A DNA stretch of 64,000 bases, from assembly GCF_019748715.1 (NCBI RefSeq), contig NZ_JACLBZ010000010.1, forward strand, positions 1 through 64,000, written 5' to 3'. The notes under the pieces were generated by a model. That model had not been told where the DNA came from. It did not search any database and saw only the letters and a list, made by a program, of their open reading frames with translations. The first letter of the stretch is position 1. Every line of letters starts with the position of its first letter. Shown in pieces: positions 18,774 to 27,219 of the stretch. This stretch comes from Sporosarcina aquimarina (GTDB taxonomy: Bacteria; Bacillota; Bacilli; Bacillales_A; Planococcaceae). Made by a program: the position numbers and the translations under genes.

Positions 18774-18923
18774 CGTCACAGTCCGTAAAAAAAATGCAGT
18801 AATGCTAAGAATGTTATTAAATCACTTGGAGATTATGGCTACTTATTAGGGCAATGATGTTTGTTGTTGTAATAATTTGTTGAGTAATGAGGATATAAAG
18901 AAGCACGTACCCGATGTAAGGGT

Positions 18924-18974
18924 TGACGTGCACCCCAAAAGTTAGAGTTCAAAATCTAACTTTTGGGGGTCACT
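18924..18974. repeat. IS3-type terminal inverted repeat without transposase
   Basis: A perfect 14-bp stem, CCCCAAAAGTTAGA (18933-18946) with its complement (18955-18968), is flanked by TGACGTGCA on one side and GGTCACTACA on the other. Sequences of the form TGTAGTGACCCCCAAAAGTTAGA are typical of IS3-family termini in Bacillales. No transposase lies inside or next to it. It may be a leftover end after deletion, and it may now act as a terminator for the gene at 18600. Confidence 0.45.
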
Positions 18975-19004
18975 ACAGGTATGTGCTTTTTTTCTGCGTT
19001 GAGA

Positions 19005-20675
19005 CTAAAACACAGCCGTACCAAATTTTCTTAGATGGAGTTTCCGGTAGATGGTATTTGAGCCAAAGAAATGAAAGAAAAAGCAATCATCGGTTAGATG
19101 ATTGCTTTTTTTTAGACTCGTTCTGTACTCAGAAAAGGCATGAAGTAGCTTTCCAATGTCCTTGAGGATGATATTAACGAATTCATCAATGTTTTCATCA
19201 GAAGTTGATTTGGGAAAATTGTTAATTCCGTAATCAATCAGCAATTTTCTTTCATTTACTTCAACGATTGGAGCACCAAATTCAATATCAAGAAGCCTCA
19301 ATTTAATTTTCCTGAAATCTGATAGTGCTGTTTTTTTATCAGGTGAACAGATCTGAATGTATGATTCCATACTTCTATCCGTTCGTAAATTAAGTTGTAT
19401 TTCTATTTCTCTTAGACCAACTGATAATCTTATGGAATTATCACCTTCTTTTATTTGGACACTCCTTATACTGCTGTATGCCCAAAGTTCTTCTCTCATT
19501 TTTGGAATAAGCTTGTTCATTAAAACATTACTATATGAATTATGTTCTTCAAAAGAGCCGATAAAACTATCTTCCATTGTTGATAGTTCTTTTCTTACTG
19601 TAAAAATAGGATTTACAAAGGTTGTTTGCATAATTTCTTCGTACGCTTCCATTTCACTCATACTATCTAATCGACTCAGTTCATCTAAGAACTTCTGGTC
19701 GAAATCAACAAATAGTATTTTTATACTTTTGTTGGAGCCGCTAATCAGGTCCTCTAATTCTTTGTAATACCGACTATTGACTTTAGAGGCAGCCCAAATT
19801 ATAACACCTTCATTGAGAGTGTCAGCGATACTCTTGACTTGTCGGAAATGTTCGTCATCCATTGTATTGATTTGGGCTTCAAGGTATACCCCGACATTAT
19901 GAATTTCATCAACTCCGTAAATATCAATTCGCCTGCTGCTTCCATTACCTAAGTTTAATTGCCTTTCGCAATTGATTGTACGAAAACCATTCGAATAGAA
20001 CATTTTCAGAACTTCTGGTTTTGATGATAGGATCATGTTTAAGATTTCCTCCCGGTTGGAGTTTATTGTTTTTTTACGCTTTCTTATAGCGTCATCCTCT
20101 CCATTAACACTTTTGTCCTCAATAGGTTTATATTCTTTTGCGAGAATAGAAGAGACGTTTATTTCCAGACTCAGCACCATTTTGAGAAACGTTTCCAAAT
20201 GAATATCGTTGCTCCCCTCTCCATACCTAGAGTTGATGAGTTTGGTAATAGTTCCTGTTGTGATGTTGAGTGGTGCTTTGAAGCTTCTTGTTACGAGACC
20301 TTTTTTCTTCATTTTGGAATCAATTTCTTCTCCTAACCTGATTAAGAATATGTTTATGTCAATAGGATCTGTTGGATTTTCATTTTGACATAGAACACTT
20401 AGGGCTTTGTTTTTGCTTTCTTCTCGATTAAAGTACGAAGGAAGTTTAATAACATTTTTGTGATGCAAAATTAGCAGATGCTTAAGCATGGGATTGGAAG
20501 AGTTTGTCCCATTCAACCAACGCCTAATATAGCCCTCACTCAAACCACATTGTTCGGCAAATTTCGGAACACTTAAATTTCTTACCTCATATGAAGTAAT
20601 TACGTCTTTTGCAATCTTCGCTACCACTTCTTTCGAAAAAATATTAATCTTTTCCAAATTATATTCTGGGTTCAT
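19005..20675 (-). CDS. HTH protein with a PD-(D/E)XK nuclease-like domain
   Basis: About 556 residues. The start at 20675 follows aaggagaa; 20684 would be too close to it. Residues ~30-55 (FAEQCGLSEGYIRRWLNG) form a helix-turn-helix. A second Cro-like segment lies at ~130-175 (NITTGTITKLINSRYGEGS). At ~235-300 there is a nuclease-like core, RIDIYGVD then VYLEAQINTMDDEHFRQ and VIIWAAS. This recalls the D...ExQ/ExK strand and HxxQ segment of restriction-endonuclease-fold proteins such as DUF4268 relatives. Its gene stands alone, opposite in direction, between the hsd operon and the Gabija-like pair. The last ~28 residues are translated terminator sequence, probably after a one-base shift near the natural stop. 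Its function, as defence nuclease or regulator, is unknown. Confidence 0.6.
   Translation of the reverse strand: MNPEYNLEKINIFSKEVVAKIAKDVITSYEVRNLSVPKFAEQCGLSEGYIRRWLNGTNSSNPMLKHLLILHHKNVIKLPSYFNREESKNKALSVLCQNENPTDPIDINIFLIRLGEEIDSKMKKKGLVTRSFKAPLNITTGTITKLINSRYGEGSNDIHLETFLKMVLSLEINVSSILAKEYKPIEDKSVNGEDDAIRKRKKTINSNREEILNMILSSKPEVLKMFYSNGFRTINCERQLNLGNGSSRRIDIYGVDEIHNVGVYLEAQINTMDDEHFRQVKSIADTLNEGVIIWAASKVNSRYYKELEDLISGSNKSIKILFVDFDQKFLDELSRLDSMSEMEAYEEIMQTTFVNPIFTVRKELSTMEDSFIGSFEEHNSYSNVLMNKLIPKMREELWAYSSIRSVQIKEGDNSIRLSVGLREIEIQLNLRTDRSMESYIQICSPDKKTALSDFRKIKLRLLDIEFGAPIVEVNERKLLIDYGINNFPKSTSDENIDEFVNIILKDIGKLLHAFSEYRTSLKKSNHLTDDCFFFHFFGSNTIYRKLHLRKFGTAVF
19078..19113. terminator. Bidirectional terminator
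   Basis: AAGCAATCATC/GATGATTGCTT stem (19081-19091, 19097-19107) with loop GGTTA and T-runs on both strands. It lies inside the extended reading frame of the minus-strand gene ending at 19005, which suggests that frame has run past its original stop. Confidence 0.7.
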
Positions 20676-20815
20676 TAATTCCACTTCTCCTTTTGAATGC
20701 TGTATTTTTGGTACAGGGCATTCTAATTAGTGCAACGGTGAATTAATCGGAATTAAACGTTCTACCTTGTCAAACCCCCACGAATGACATCATTAGCGTT
20801 AAAATGTGAAACAAA

Positions 20816-20861
20816 AAAAGGAAGAAGGACAACACAAGTGTGTGTCGCCCTTCTTCCTTTT
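20816..20861. terminator. Strong stem-loop, probable terminator
   Basis: A long stem AAAAGGAAGAAGG (20816-20828) with CCTTCTTCCTTTT (20849-20861) encloses a smaller ACAC/GTGT stem. It lies upstream of the minus-strand HTH gene, so it probably isolates that gene from plus-strand transcription. The surrounding 20676-21036 stretch has no gene. Confidence 0.55.
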
Positions 20862-21036
20862 GGATTTATCATATTTAATAATAGGAAATACATTGATAGG
20901 GAGTTTGTAAATTGAATTTAATACTCAGTCAATTTATAAATCCTGTTAATTATCAGACGGATTACCTATGTATATGTTAGACTTAATGTGTAGAATTGGT
21001 AATATTCAAATATTTCATTGTGTAGAGATTTTTTGA

Positions 21037-21268
21037 ATGACAAAGAAAATGAAAACGAAATTACAATTGGAAAGGGAGTTTATCCAACAACTTAAGCAAA
21101 ATGGCTATGTACTTGTTGCTATTTCAGATAATGACGTACTGAAACGCAAACTTTCGTACCTAAATAAACAGGTTTAACGCAGATAAACAGAAGGGAAATT
21201 CTTTGTTTTATAAAGAATTTGAAAGACCGCTACGTAAAATTGAAGGCAAGGATCTATTTGAATGGTGA
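21037..21268 (+). pseudogene. Small gene broken by a +1 frameshift
   Basis: Frame one (21037-21177) reads MTKKMKTKLQLEREFIQQLK and continues to a stop after KLSYLNKQV. The +1 frame continues as RFNADKQKGNSLFYKEFERP and ends FEW at 21268. The joined product is about 76 residues and looks like one soluble, charged protein. The shift is near 21169. No family is recognised. It is unclear if this is decay, a sequencing error or a genuine frameshift gene. Confidence 0.4.
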
Positions 21269-21397
21269 GGAAAATTGTTAATAAATTATTTCTGATAAAA
21301 TCAAATAAAGAAGATACTAATTGTGGAGGAAAATTTTATATGCTCCAAAATAAGGAAGGTCAGTCACTTCACTTTGAAAAGAATAGGAGATAAGCTA

Positions 21398-23008
21398 ATG
21401 ACTTCGAATATATACATAAAAGAACTGAAAATTAAGGGGTATAAGCGGTTCGCGGAGTTTTCTATGAAGTTTAATGAGGAGATTAATGTCATTATTGGTG
21501 AAAATGAGTCAGGGAAAAGTACAATTCTAGAGGCTTTAGAAATTGTACTAAATCAAACTATATTTAATTATGGAAGTGGTATCTTTGAACAATATTTTAC
21601 GATAGAAAATGTAAGGAAATTTCAAAAGAATCCAGTGTTTGAAAATTTACCGGAAATAGAGATAGAAGTATTTTTTAATGACAGTAATGATATCAAGATG
21701 GGTTATTTCAATGGATACCATTCATCATCTAAAGATGAAAGTAAAAATGGTATTAGATTCAGATATTCATTTGATGAAAGTTTCAAACAGCTATTTGAAG
21801 AGATGTCTTTTGAAGTGGATTCGGAAAATATTTTTATTCCAACGGACTATTATAATGCAAATTGGGAAACATTTGCAGGTCGTAAGTACAACCGTCGAAA
21901 AGTCCCTATTAAAAATTTGACAATAGATAATTCTGTACAAAAGAATAATCTATTCGACTCTTATACGAAAAGGGTTTACAACAATAAAGTTGAAACCGTA
22001 GAACGCAATGAGCTCTCCCACAACTTGAAAAGTAATTTAAACCAATTTTTAATTGAAAATGAGCATCTACTACGCATAGGGGATCATAGTTTAGGGTTTG
22101 ACGAAAGAAAGTCTTATTTTGAACAGCTAATAGATTTGAAGAGTAATGGGGTTTCCCTACAGAATATGGGGAAAGGACGTGAAAATCTTATTAAGACTGA
22201 AATTGCATTAGATAGAGTATGTGAATTGATACTATTGGAAGAGCCAGAAAATCATTTGAGCTATCTCAATACGAGAAAGTTAATATCAGAAATACAGGAG
22301 AAAAAAGACGGTGTTCAGATTATATTAACGACCCATAGTCCTTTAATCGTTAGTAGGATGAATTTACAAAACACATTGTTGATTAATGAAAATCAATGTC
22401 ATACTTTGAAGGATATCCCTGAAGAAACAGCAAACTTTTTTAAAAGAACAGATAATATGAATATATTAAACTTTATACTTTCTAAAAAAGTGATAATCGT
22501 TGAAGGACATAGTGAATATATATTATTGCCTACTTTAGTTAAAAACTCACTTAAAACTACTTTGGATAAAGAAGGAATAGAGGTGATATCTGGAGCAGGT
22601 CTAACATATATGCATTATATTGAAGTATCAAAAGTTGTGAAAAATAACTTACTTGTTATTACAGATAATGACAAAAAGCAAGACACAATAGAAAAGATTA
22701 AAAGCTTAAATCAAGAATTTTTAGAGTCAACTAACCTTATAAATTTAGTTTGTGATTCGGATATAAAAATGTTTACCTTTGAAGTATGTTTGTATAAAGG
22801 AAACAAAGAGACTTTGAAAACTATATCTAAGCATAAGCCGGGAACGACAGCTATCTATGAAAAAGAAACTTATGATCAACCACTTGCATATATGTTGAAA
22901 AATAAAACAGAGGCAGCAATGAGTATCACGGAAGATGAGGAATACAAGGATAAGATATTGCTCCCCCAATATATAAAGGAGGGTGTATTGTGGCTAACTC
23001 AAAGCTAA
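21398..23008 (+). CDS. gajA: OLD-family ATPase-TOPRIM nuclease, GajA-like
   Basis: A 536-residue protein. The start at 21398 (MTSNIYIKELKIKG) follows aggagataagct; the longer GTG start at 21323 adds an unlikely leader. Walker A is GENESGKST (near 34). Walker B is ILLEEPENHLS (near 277), with TTHSPLIVS after it. The TOPRIM domain begins VIIVEGHSEYILLP (near 365) and has the acidic ITDNDKKQ (near 421). A UvrD-type helicase gene overlaps its end by 19 bp, which defines class 2 OLD proteins, that is Gabija. In Gabija GajA is the nucleotide-sensing DNA endonuclease. All key motifs are present. Confidence 0.8.
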   Translation: MTSNIYIKELKIKGYKRFAEFSMKFNEEINVIIGENESGKSTILEALEIVLNQTIFNYGSGIFEQYFTIENVRKFQKNPVFENLPEIEIEVFFNDSNDIKMGYFNGYHSSSKDESKNGIRFRYSFDESFKQLFEEMSFEVDSENIFIPTDYYNANWETFAGRKYNRRKVPIKNLTIDNSVQKNNLFDSYTKRVYNNKVETVERNELSHNLKSNLNQFLIENEHLLRIGDHSLGFDERKSYFEQLIDLKSNGVSLQNMGKGRENLIKTEIALDRVCELILLEEPENHLSYLNTRKLISEIQEKKDGVQIILTTHSPLIVSRMNLQNTLLINENQCHTLKDIPEETANFFKRTDNMNILNFILSKKVIIVEGHSEYILLPTLVKNSLKTTLDKEGIEVISGAGLTYMHYIEVSKVVKNNLLVITDNDKKQDTIEKIKSLNQEFLESTNLINLVCDSDIKMFTFEVCLYKGNKETLKTISKHKPGTTAIYEKETYDQPLAYMLKNKTEAAMSITEDEEYKDKILLPQYIKEGVLWLTQS

Positions 23009-24102
23009 TACTTGCCTCAGCAGGATCCGGGAAAACATATTATATCGCGAATCATTTAATTGAAAACAAAAGAAATATTGTTATCACTTATACTAACCAA
23101 AATGTTGGAAACTTAAAAAAGGAAATCAGGTGCCGTTTTGGTTATATTCCTGAGAAAACAGAAGTTCTAACCTTTACAAGTTTTGTATACAGGTGGTTAA
23201 TAAAACCGTTTGAACCTATATTGGAAGTAGGTGGTCAGCCTCTTGGTGTGATATCCACTGGTATAGATATCATTACTAATCCAGAGCCACAGCGAAAGGA
23301 CGGAAAACCTAACTGGAGGTATAAGAAACAAGATAATTCTAGGCATTACTTCACGAGTAGCGATAAGTATTATGCCGATCATCTCGTAAAATTATATTCC
23401 CTTCAATCAAAAGCAATTAAAAATAAAATTAAGTCTAGATTAGCAAATTTTTGGGATATGATTTATATTGATGAGCTGCAAGATTTTATAGGAAGTGACT
23501 TCAAGTTATTAGTTGAACTTGTTAAAGAGAAGTCTTTGAAATTACTTGCTGTAGGTGACTTTTATCAACATTCTGTATCGAAGACAGACTTTACGGCGAC
23601 AAGCCCATTTCAAAGAAATAAGAAGGATATTACGAAAGAAGATTACGTTAGCTTATTTGGAAAAAGAATTGAAGTCGATGAGACTACATTGAAAAAGTCG
23701 AGAAGAGTTTCAAAGCAAGTCTGTGAATTTATTAATAAGAAGCTTGAAATTGATATTACTTCACGCAGCTCAGAAGTGGGAAGTATAGAAATGTTGACTG
23801 AATCTGATAGAATTCGGGATGTGATTCAATCCAATGATGTTGTTAAACTTGTATACAATAATAAAAAGAAATACGGTTGGGAGAATATTAATACTTGGTC
23901 ATATTGTAAGGGGGATACTTATAAAAACACTTGTATTGTTTTAACAAGTGCATTTGAAAATATTACGGATTCAAGTTTTACCATAGAAGGTTACTCATCC
24001 ACGCAAATTAATAAACTTTATGTTGCTTTAACACGTGCAACAAATAAAGTTTACTTTGTTAAGCCTAAAGATTTGGAAAAGGTGTGTTTTGAAAAGTCAT
24101 AA
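22990..24102 (+). CDS. gajB: UvrD-like helicase, GajB-like
   Basis: A 370-residue superfamily 1 protein with a GTG start behind aaaggaggg. Walker A is ASAGSGKT (near 10). ITYTNQNVGNLKKEI is motif Ia. IYIDELQDF (near 158) is the DEAD-like motif II with ELQD, and VGDFYQH is motif III. YVALTRA near the C-terminus is motif VI. It is shorter than described GajB proteins of about 490 residues, apparently lacking much of the 1B/2B subdomains. Overlap with the nuclease gene implies coupled translation and a shared complex. A compact Gabija variant is the most likely reading. Confidence 0.78.
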   Translation: MANSKLILASAGSGKTYYIANHLIENKRNIVITYTNQNVGNLKKEIRCRFGYIPEKTEVLTFTSFVYRWLIKPFEPILEVGGQPLGVISTGIDIITNPEPQRKDGKPNWRYKKQDNSRHYFTSSDKYYADHLVKLYSLQSKAIKNKIKSRLANFWDMIYIDELQDFIGSDFKLLVELVKEKSLKLLAVGDFYQHSVSKTDFTATSPFQRNKKDITKEDYVSLFGKRIEVDETTLKKSRRVSKQVCEFINKKLEIDITSRSSEVGSIEMLTESDRIRDVIQSNDVVKLVYNNKKKYGWENINTWSYCKGDTYKNTCIVLTSAFENITDSSFTIEGYSSTQINKLYVALTRATNKVYFVKPKDLEKVCFEKS

Positions 24103-24240
24103 TGCAGAGTAATACAATGAGAAAAAACATAATGTTGTAATTGACCTGAAGCCCCAGTGAGGTCACGCCAAGAAGCCAGCAACAATATGGGCTGACTGTG
24201 AAAAAGCACATTCCATGTAGAATTGTAGTGCCCCAGAGAT

Positions 24241-24333
24241 GTGAAATTGAATCAAGCATTTAAAGAAAGTATTACTAAAATAACAAATATCAAAAGTTGT
24301 TCTGAAACTCTTATAGAATTGGTAGGTAGTTAA
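24241..24333 (+). CDS. Possible 30-residue leader ORF
   Basis: A GTG-initiated frame, VKLNQAFKESITKITNIKS, ending one base before the next ATG (taatatg). It could couple translation of the following gene. No ribosome binding site is visible, so it may be chance. The preceding stretch 24103-24240 contains no gene. Confidence 0.2.
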   Translation: MKLNQAFKESITKITNIKSCSETLIELVGS

Positions 24334-24334
24334 T

Positions 24335-25180
24335 ATGTATATAGATACACGAGCTCAAGAAACGATGCAACAATCAATATGTAAATCTTTAGAAATAACT
24401 ATTGAGGAACTGGATAATCTATTTTTTGAAGCAAAAAAAGCCTCGGTGAAAGAATATTCTATGGATATGGATAAGTTTAATATTATTATAAATGAATTTA
24501 TTGATTCCAAAGTGTTAAATCAAACTATTGAACAAATATTGTTTTTTCATTTAGGTCGTAGGCTAAACATTGCTAATGATTGTGCTGAAGGAAAGAATTT
24601 ATTTGAATTATTATCAAATGAAAGTGCAGTTAGTGTATTTTTGAAAAATCATGCGGTAACATTTCAAGTCAATACCACGCATCTAGAATTATTCTATAAG
24701 GGGAAATTAATATCTCTAGATGACGCAGCAAAAGAACATGTTCCTTATTTAAGATGGCGTATGGGACATAATTCTAATCGCGTAGATTATTGCTTTAATG
24801 GTTTTATGCTTAGGGATTTACTAGTCAGAAATGATTATGCACGTTCATTATTTTCCGCACCTGAGTTTATAGGTGTTTTATCAAATTTCCTGGGAAATCG
24901 AGATATAGTAACTGATTACGTTGAAAATAGTAAATATTACTGTTATGAATATCTTGTTCCAATTGATAAAGTGTTTTTTGATGATGCAGAGGAATTATCA
25001 AAGGAAGGAAAGCAACGGTATTTACTGAACAAAGTGTTATGCAGATTATTTGAATATACAACTAAAGATAAGAATATGTTTGACCATGATAATCCGGTTT
25101 TAAGGTTGGCCGATAATGAAAAAATGGCGGAACAGTATTTTATTAAAAAAGAAGAAATAACATGGGAGATGCTAAGATAG
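24335..25180 (+). CDS. Unknown protein behind the Gabija-like pair
   Basis: A 281-residue soluble protein, AT-rich like its neighbours, with no domain I recognise. It is rich in aromatic and acidic residues, has many helices by pattern, and no signal peptide or membrane segment. Notable stretches are HVPYLRWRMGHNSNRVDY (~150-165) and NKVLCRLFEYTTKD (~245). It lies 232 bp after the helicase and is the last gene before the island end. It may be a third, accessory component or an independent cargo gene. The ribosome binding site is weak (ggtaggt). Confidence 0.65.
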   Translation: MYIDTRAQETMQQSICKSLEITIEELDNLFFEAKKASVKEYSMDMDKFNIIINEFIDSKVLNQTIEQILFFHLGRRLNIANDCAEGKNLFELLSNESAVSVFLKNHAVTFQVNTTHLELFYKGKLISLDDAAKEHVPYLRWRMGHNSNRVDYCFNGFMLRDLLVRNDYARSLFSAPEFIGVLSNFLGNRDIVTDYVENSKYYCYEYLVPIDKVFFDDAEELSKEGKQRYLLNKVLCRLFEYTTKDKNMFDHDNPVLRLADNEKMAEQYFIKKEEITWEMLR

Positions 25181-25551
25181 ATATTTTAAAATGCATATGG
25201 ATTTGTTCACGCTAACGTAAGGTTCAAATATTGTCTAAAGACATCAATTATATCGACTTGAGCCATATTGAGGTTGTTGATTGGAGTTGGCGTAATTTTT
25301 GGGTGTCTGTGTTGTAGACTAATGTAAAGGTTTAGTTATTAGTGTCTGTTTGAATTAAGTTTTGATCTGGATGTGGGTGAATACACGCACGTGTCATTAT
25401 TTATCTACCGTCAGCACTCCTCACATGTGGGGTATGTAATTTGGTAGACGTTAAAAATGTAGCATTAGACTAAAGTCTTTTGCATAATTTGAGTTGTTAA
25501 ATGTTAGGTTTATTAAAGTAATAAATTGCCCCCGCAAAATGTAATTTACTT
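25181..25551. other. Gene-free right end of the island
   Basis: No gene or strong structure is seen. The sequence is AT-rich and leads into the arm repeats and the right attachment site. Confidence 0.5.
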
Positions 25552-25576
25552 GAACGTAGTCAAAAACGTAGTCAAA
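25552..25576 (+). repeat. Integrase arm-type repeats, right end
   Basis: Two CGTAGTCA units at 25555 and 25567. The 25-bp block is identical and in the same orientation to 5046-5070. Its place just inside the right attachment site mirrors the left end. Confidence 0.6.
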
Positions 25577-25639
25577 TAATTGCAAGAATGAAAATAACCA
25601 CCCGCAAACGCTGGCGTTAAAGCACTTTCAGGAGATCGT

Positions 25640-25663
25640 GGTTCGACTCCCGCCGTCTCCATA
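25640..25663 (+). other. Attachment site: 3' end of ssrA, right copy
   Basis: Matches 4926-4949 at 23 of 24 positions. The CCCGCCGTCTCCA end equals the usual Bacillales tmRNA end. On its left the T-stem is incomplete (CGTGG instead of GCGGG), so this copy belongs to a fragment, not to a working tmRNA. It is followed by a terminator at 25679-25711. Confidence 0.75.
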
Positions 25664-25678
25664 TAGATGTATATGGAT

Positions 25679-25711
25679 CTCCCCCCGTATGAATCGCTGG
25701 GGGATTTTTTG
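25679..25711 (+). terminator. Terminator after the right ssrA end
   Basis: TCCCCC/GGGGGA stem (25680-25685, 25699-25704) followed by T6. It is probably the original chromosomal tmRNA terminator, left behind when the islands inserted. Confidence 0.6.
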
Positions 25712-25811
25712 TGCGCGCGTTGCCAGGTCCCAAAGCAAATCCCCAAACATATGCTAATACATGAGAATAAATTGTGTGTATTACTTACAAGGGGAGAGGA
25801 GCTATTGGGTC

Positions 25812-26735
25812 ATGGCCACGAAACCGCAGCAATTACAAAGGGGCGATACTGTAGGGATTGTAACGCTTGGAAGTCCGTTGGCGGCTAATCGCATTACGGA
25901 AGGGATTCGGATGTTACAAAGTATGGGATTTAAAGTGGTTGTGGGAGAACATGTTTATTCTGCTTATGGCTTTCTTGCGGCAACTCCCCGGCAAATGGCT
26001 TCGGATCTAATGAAGATGTTTACAAATCCGGAAGTGAAGTGGATTTTACCTGCCCGGGGTGGAGTCGGGGTGGAAAGTATTTTACCATTCCTTGATTTTA
26101 CCGTCATTAAACAAAATCCTAAAATTGTTTCGGGGTACAGTGACATCACGATTTTATTAAATGTGTTGTTTGAATATGCTGACCTCATCGGTTTTCAAAG
26201 TTTGTTATTGTTAGACTTTAATCCACAAACCCCTTCGTATAATTTCAATCAATTCTTTACGGCGACATCGACTGTCACTGCGCCATGGCAAATTACCAAC
26301 CCGCCTGGAGTTCCACTTATCGGAGTAGTTCCGGGAAATGTCACCGGGCCGATTGTAGGTGGAAATCTCACTTCATTCGTAGGTACCTTAGGCACATCCT
26401 ATGAAATCAATACGGAAGGCAGAATCCTTCTTTTGGAAGAAACACATGAACCGATCAATACGGTGTATCGTTATTTGAACCACTTAGCGATGGCACGGAA
26501 GTTTGAAGATTGTGCGGGGATCATTATGGGACAATGTACGAACTGTGAACCAGCCTACGGGAAAAGCTATGCGGATGTGATCAATGAATTTCTGGTTCCA
26601 CTTGGAAAACCTTTAATGACCAACTTGGCAACCGCACACGGCCGTTATAAAGCCACCGTACCTATTGGAGCCAGTGTAAAAATGGATACGGTGAATCGAA
26701 CGTTGACGGTGATGGAGCCGGTGGTTAAGGTGTAG
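25812..26735 (+). CDS. LD-carboxypeptidase, peptidase family S66
   Basis: A 307-residue protein. The start at 25812 (MATKPQQLQRGD) follows ggggagaggag. The nucleophile serine is S110 in SGYSDIT. The other catalytic residues are expected in LLLEETHEP and TAHGRYKATVPIGA. The oxyanion turn ARGGVG is near 81-86. S66 enzymes remove the terminal D-alanine from murein tetrapeptides in recycling; related MccF proteins inactivate microcin C. No signal peptide is present, so it acts in the cytoplasm. It is the first gene after the island boundary and stands alone. Confidence 0.88.
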   Translation: MATKPQQLQRGDTVGIVTLGSPLAANRITEGIRMLQSMGFKVVVGEHVYSAYGFLAATPRQMASDLMKMFTNPEVKWILPARGGVGVESILPFLDFTVIKQNPKIVSGYSDITILLNVLFEYADLIGFQSLLLLDFNPQTPSYNFNQFFTATSTVTAPWQITNPPGVPLIGVVPGNVTGPIVGGNLTSFVGTLGTSYEINTEGRILLLEETHEPINTVYRYLNHLAMARKFEDCAGIIMGQCTNCEPAYGKSYADVINEFLVPLGKPLMTNLATAHGRYKATVPIGASVKMDTVNRTLTVMEPVVKV

Positions 26736-26912
26736 TCGAAAATGAGGCCAGTGGAGATGGGAATCGGCATGGTATACAATTAATTATCCGGTTTTACTGA
26801 TGTATGCAAGGATTGGGAGTATACTAGTAAAGTAAGGATGTCTACTTCAATAAAATAGAATTCAGAAATTTGTAAATGGTCTATAAGGACGATAAGAATA
26901 GTAGGTGAAAAA

Positions 26913-27062
26913 ATGGGGAAGTATCAATTGGATAGCAAAGGTCAGGCGGCTGTAGCAAAGTATCATGAAAAAAACAAGCCTGCCCAATTTGATAAAAAGC
27001 AGCAGGTTGAAAAAATACGTGCGGAGTATTTGAAAAAAAATCAGAAACAAACAGGTAAATAA
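26913..27062 (+). CDS. Small conserved-type protein, 49 residues
   Basis: MGKYQLDSKGQAAVAKYHEK starts 5 bases after aggtg. It is lysine- and glutamine-rich, helical and soluble. I have the impression that similar short lysine-rich proteins occur in Bacillales, but function is unknown. It stands alone downstream of the peptidase. Confidence 0.5.
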   Translation: MGKYQLDSKGQAAVAKYHEKNKPAQFDKKQQVEKIRAEYLKKNQKQTGK

Positions 27063-27219
27063 TATGACGCTGAGGCAGCAGTATCTTTTGACGCTGTTTC
27101 GGTTGCCACTGTTTCTATATGAGAGTATAGGTGTATTATAAGAGAATCAGGGATATTGTATGAGAGGAATCTCTTGTGCAATATTCCTTCTTTATGGTCG
27201 AATTATTTTGAATGATGAA

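Larger units (their letters stand above)
4926..25663 (+). mobile_element. Integrative defence island in ssrA, about 20.7 kb
   Basis: Bounded by direct copies of the tmRNA 3' end (4926-4949 and 25640-25663). A perfect 25-bp repeat (5046-5070 and 25552-25576) lies just inside each end. The integrase lies at the left end as usual for this site. Contents are two integrases, an excisionase-like gene, a replication initiator with tandem repeats, Fic, type I restriction-modification, an HTH-nuclease-like gene and a Gabija-like pair. No relaxase, coupling protein, type IV secretion or phage structural gene is visible. It may therefore depend on a helper or be a non-mobile remnant. Internal gene fragments point to a history of several insertions. 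Confidence 0.75.

Noticed and set aside
4926..25663. Conjugative element or prophage
   Set aside because: No relaxase, coupling ATPase, secretion genes, terminase, portal or capsid genes were found.
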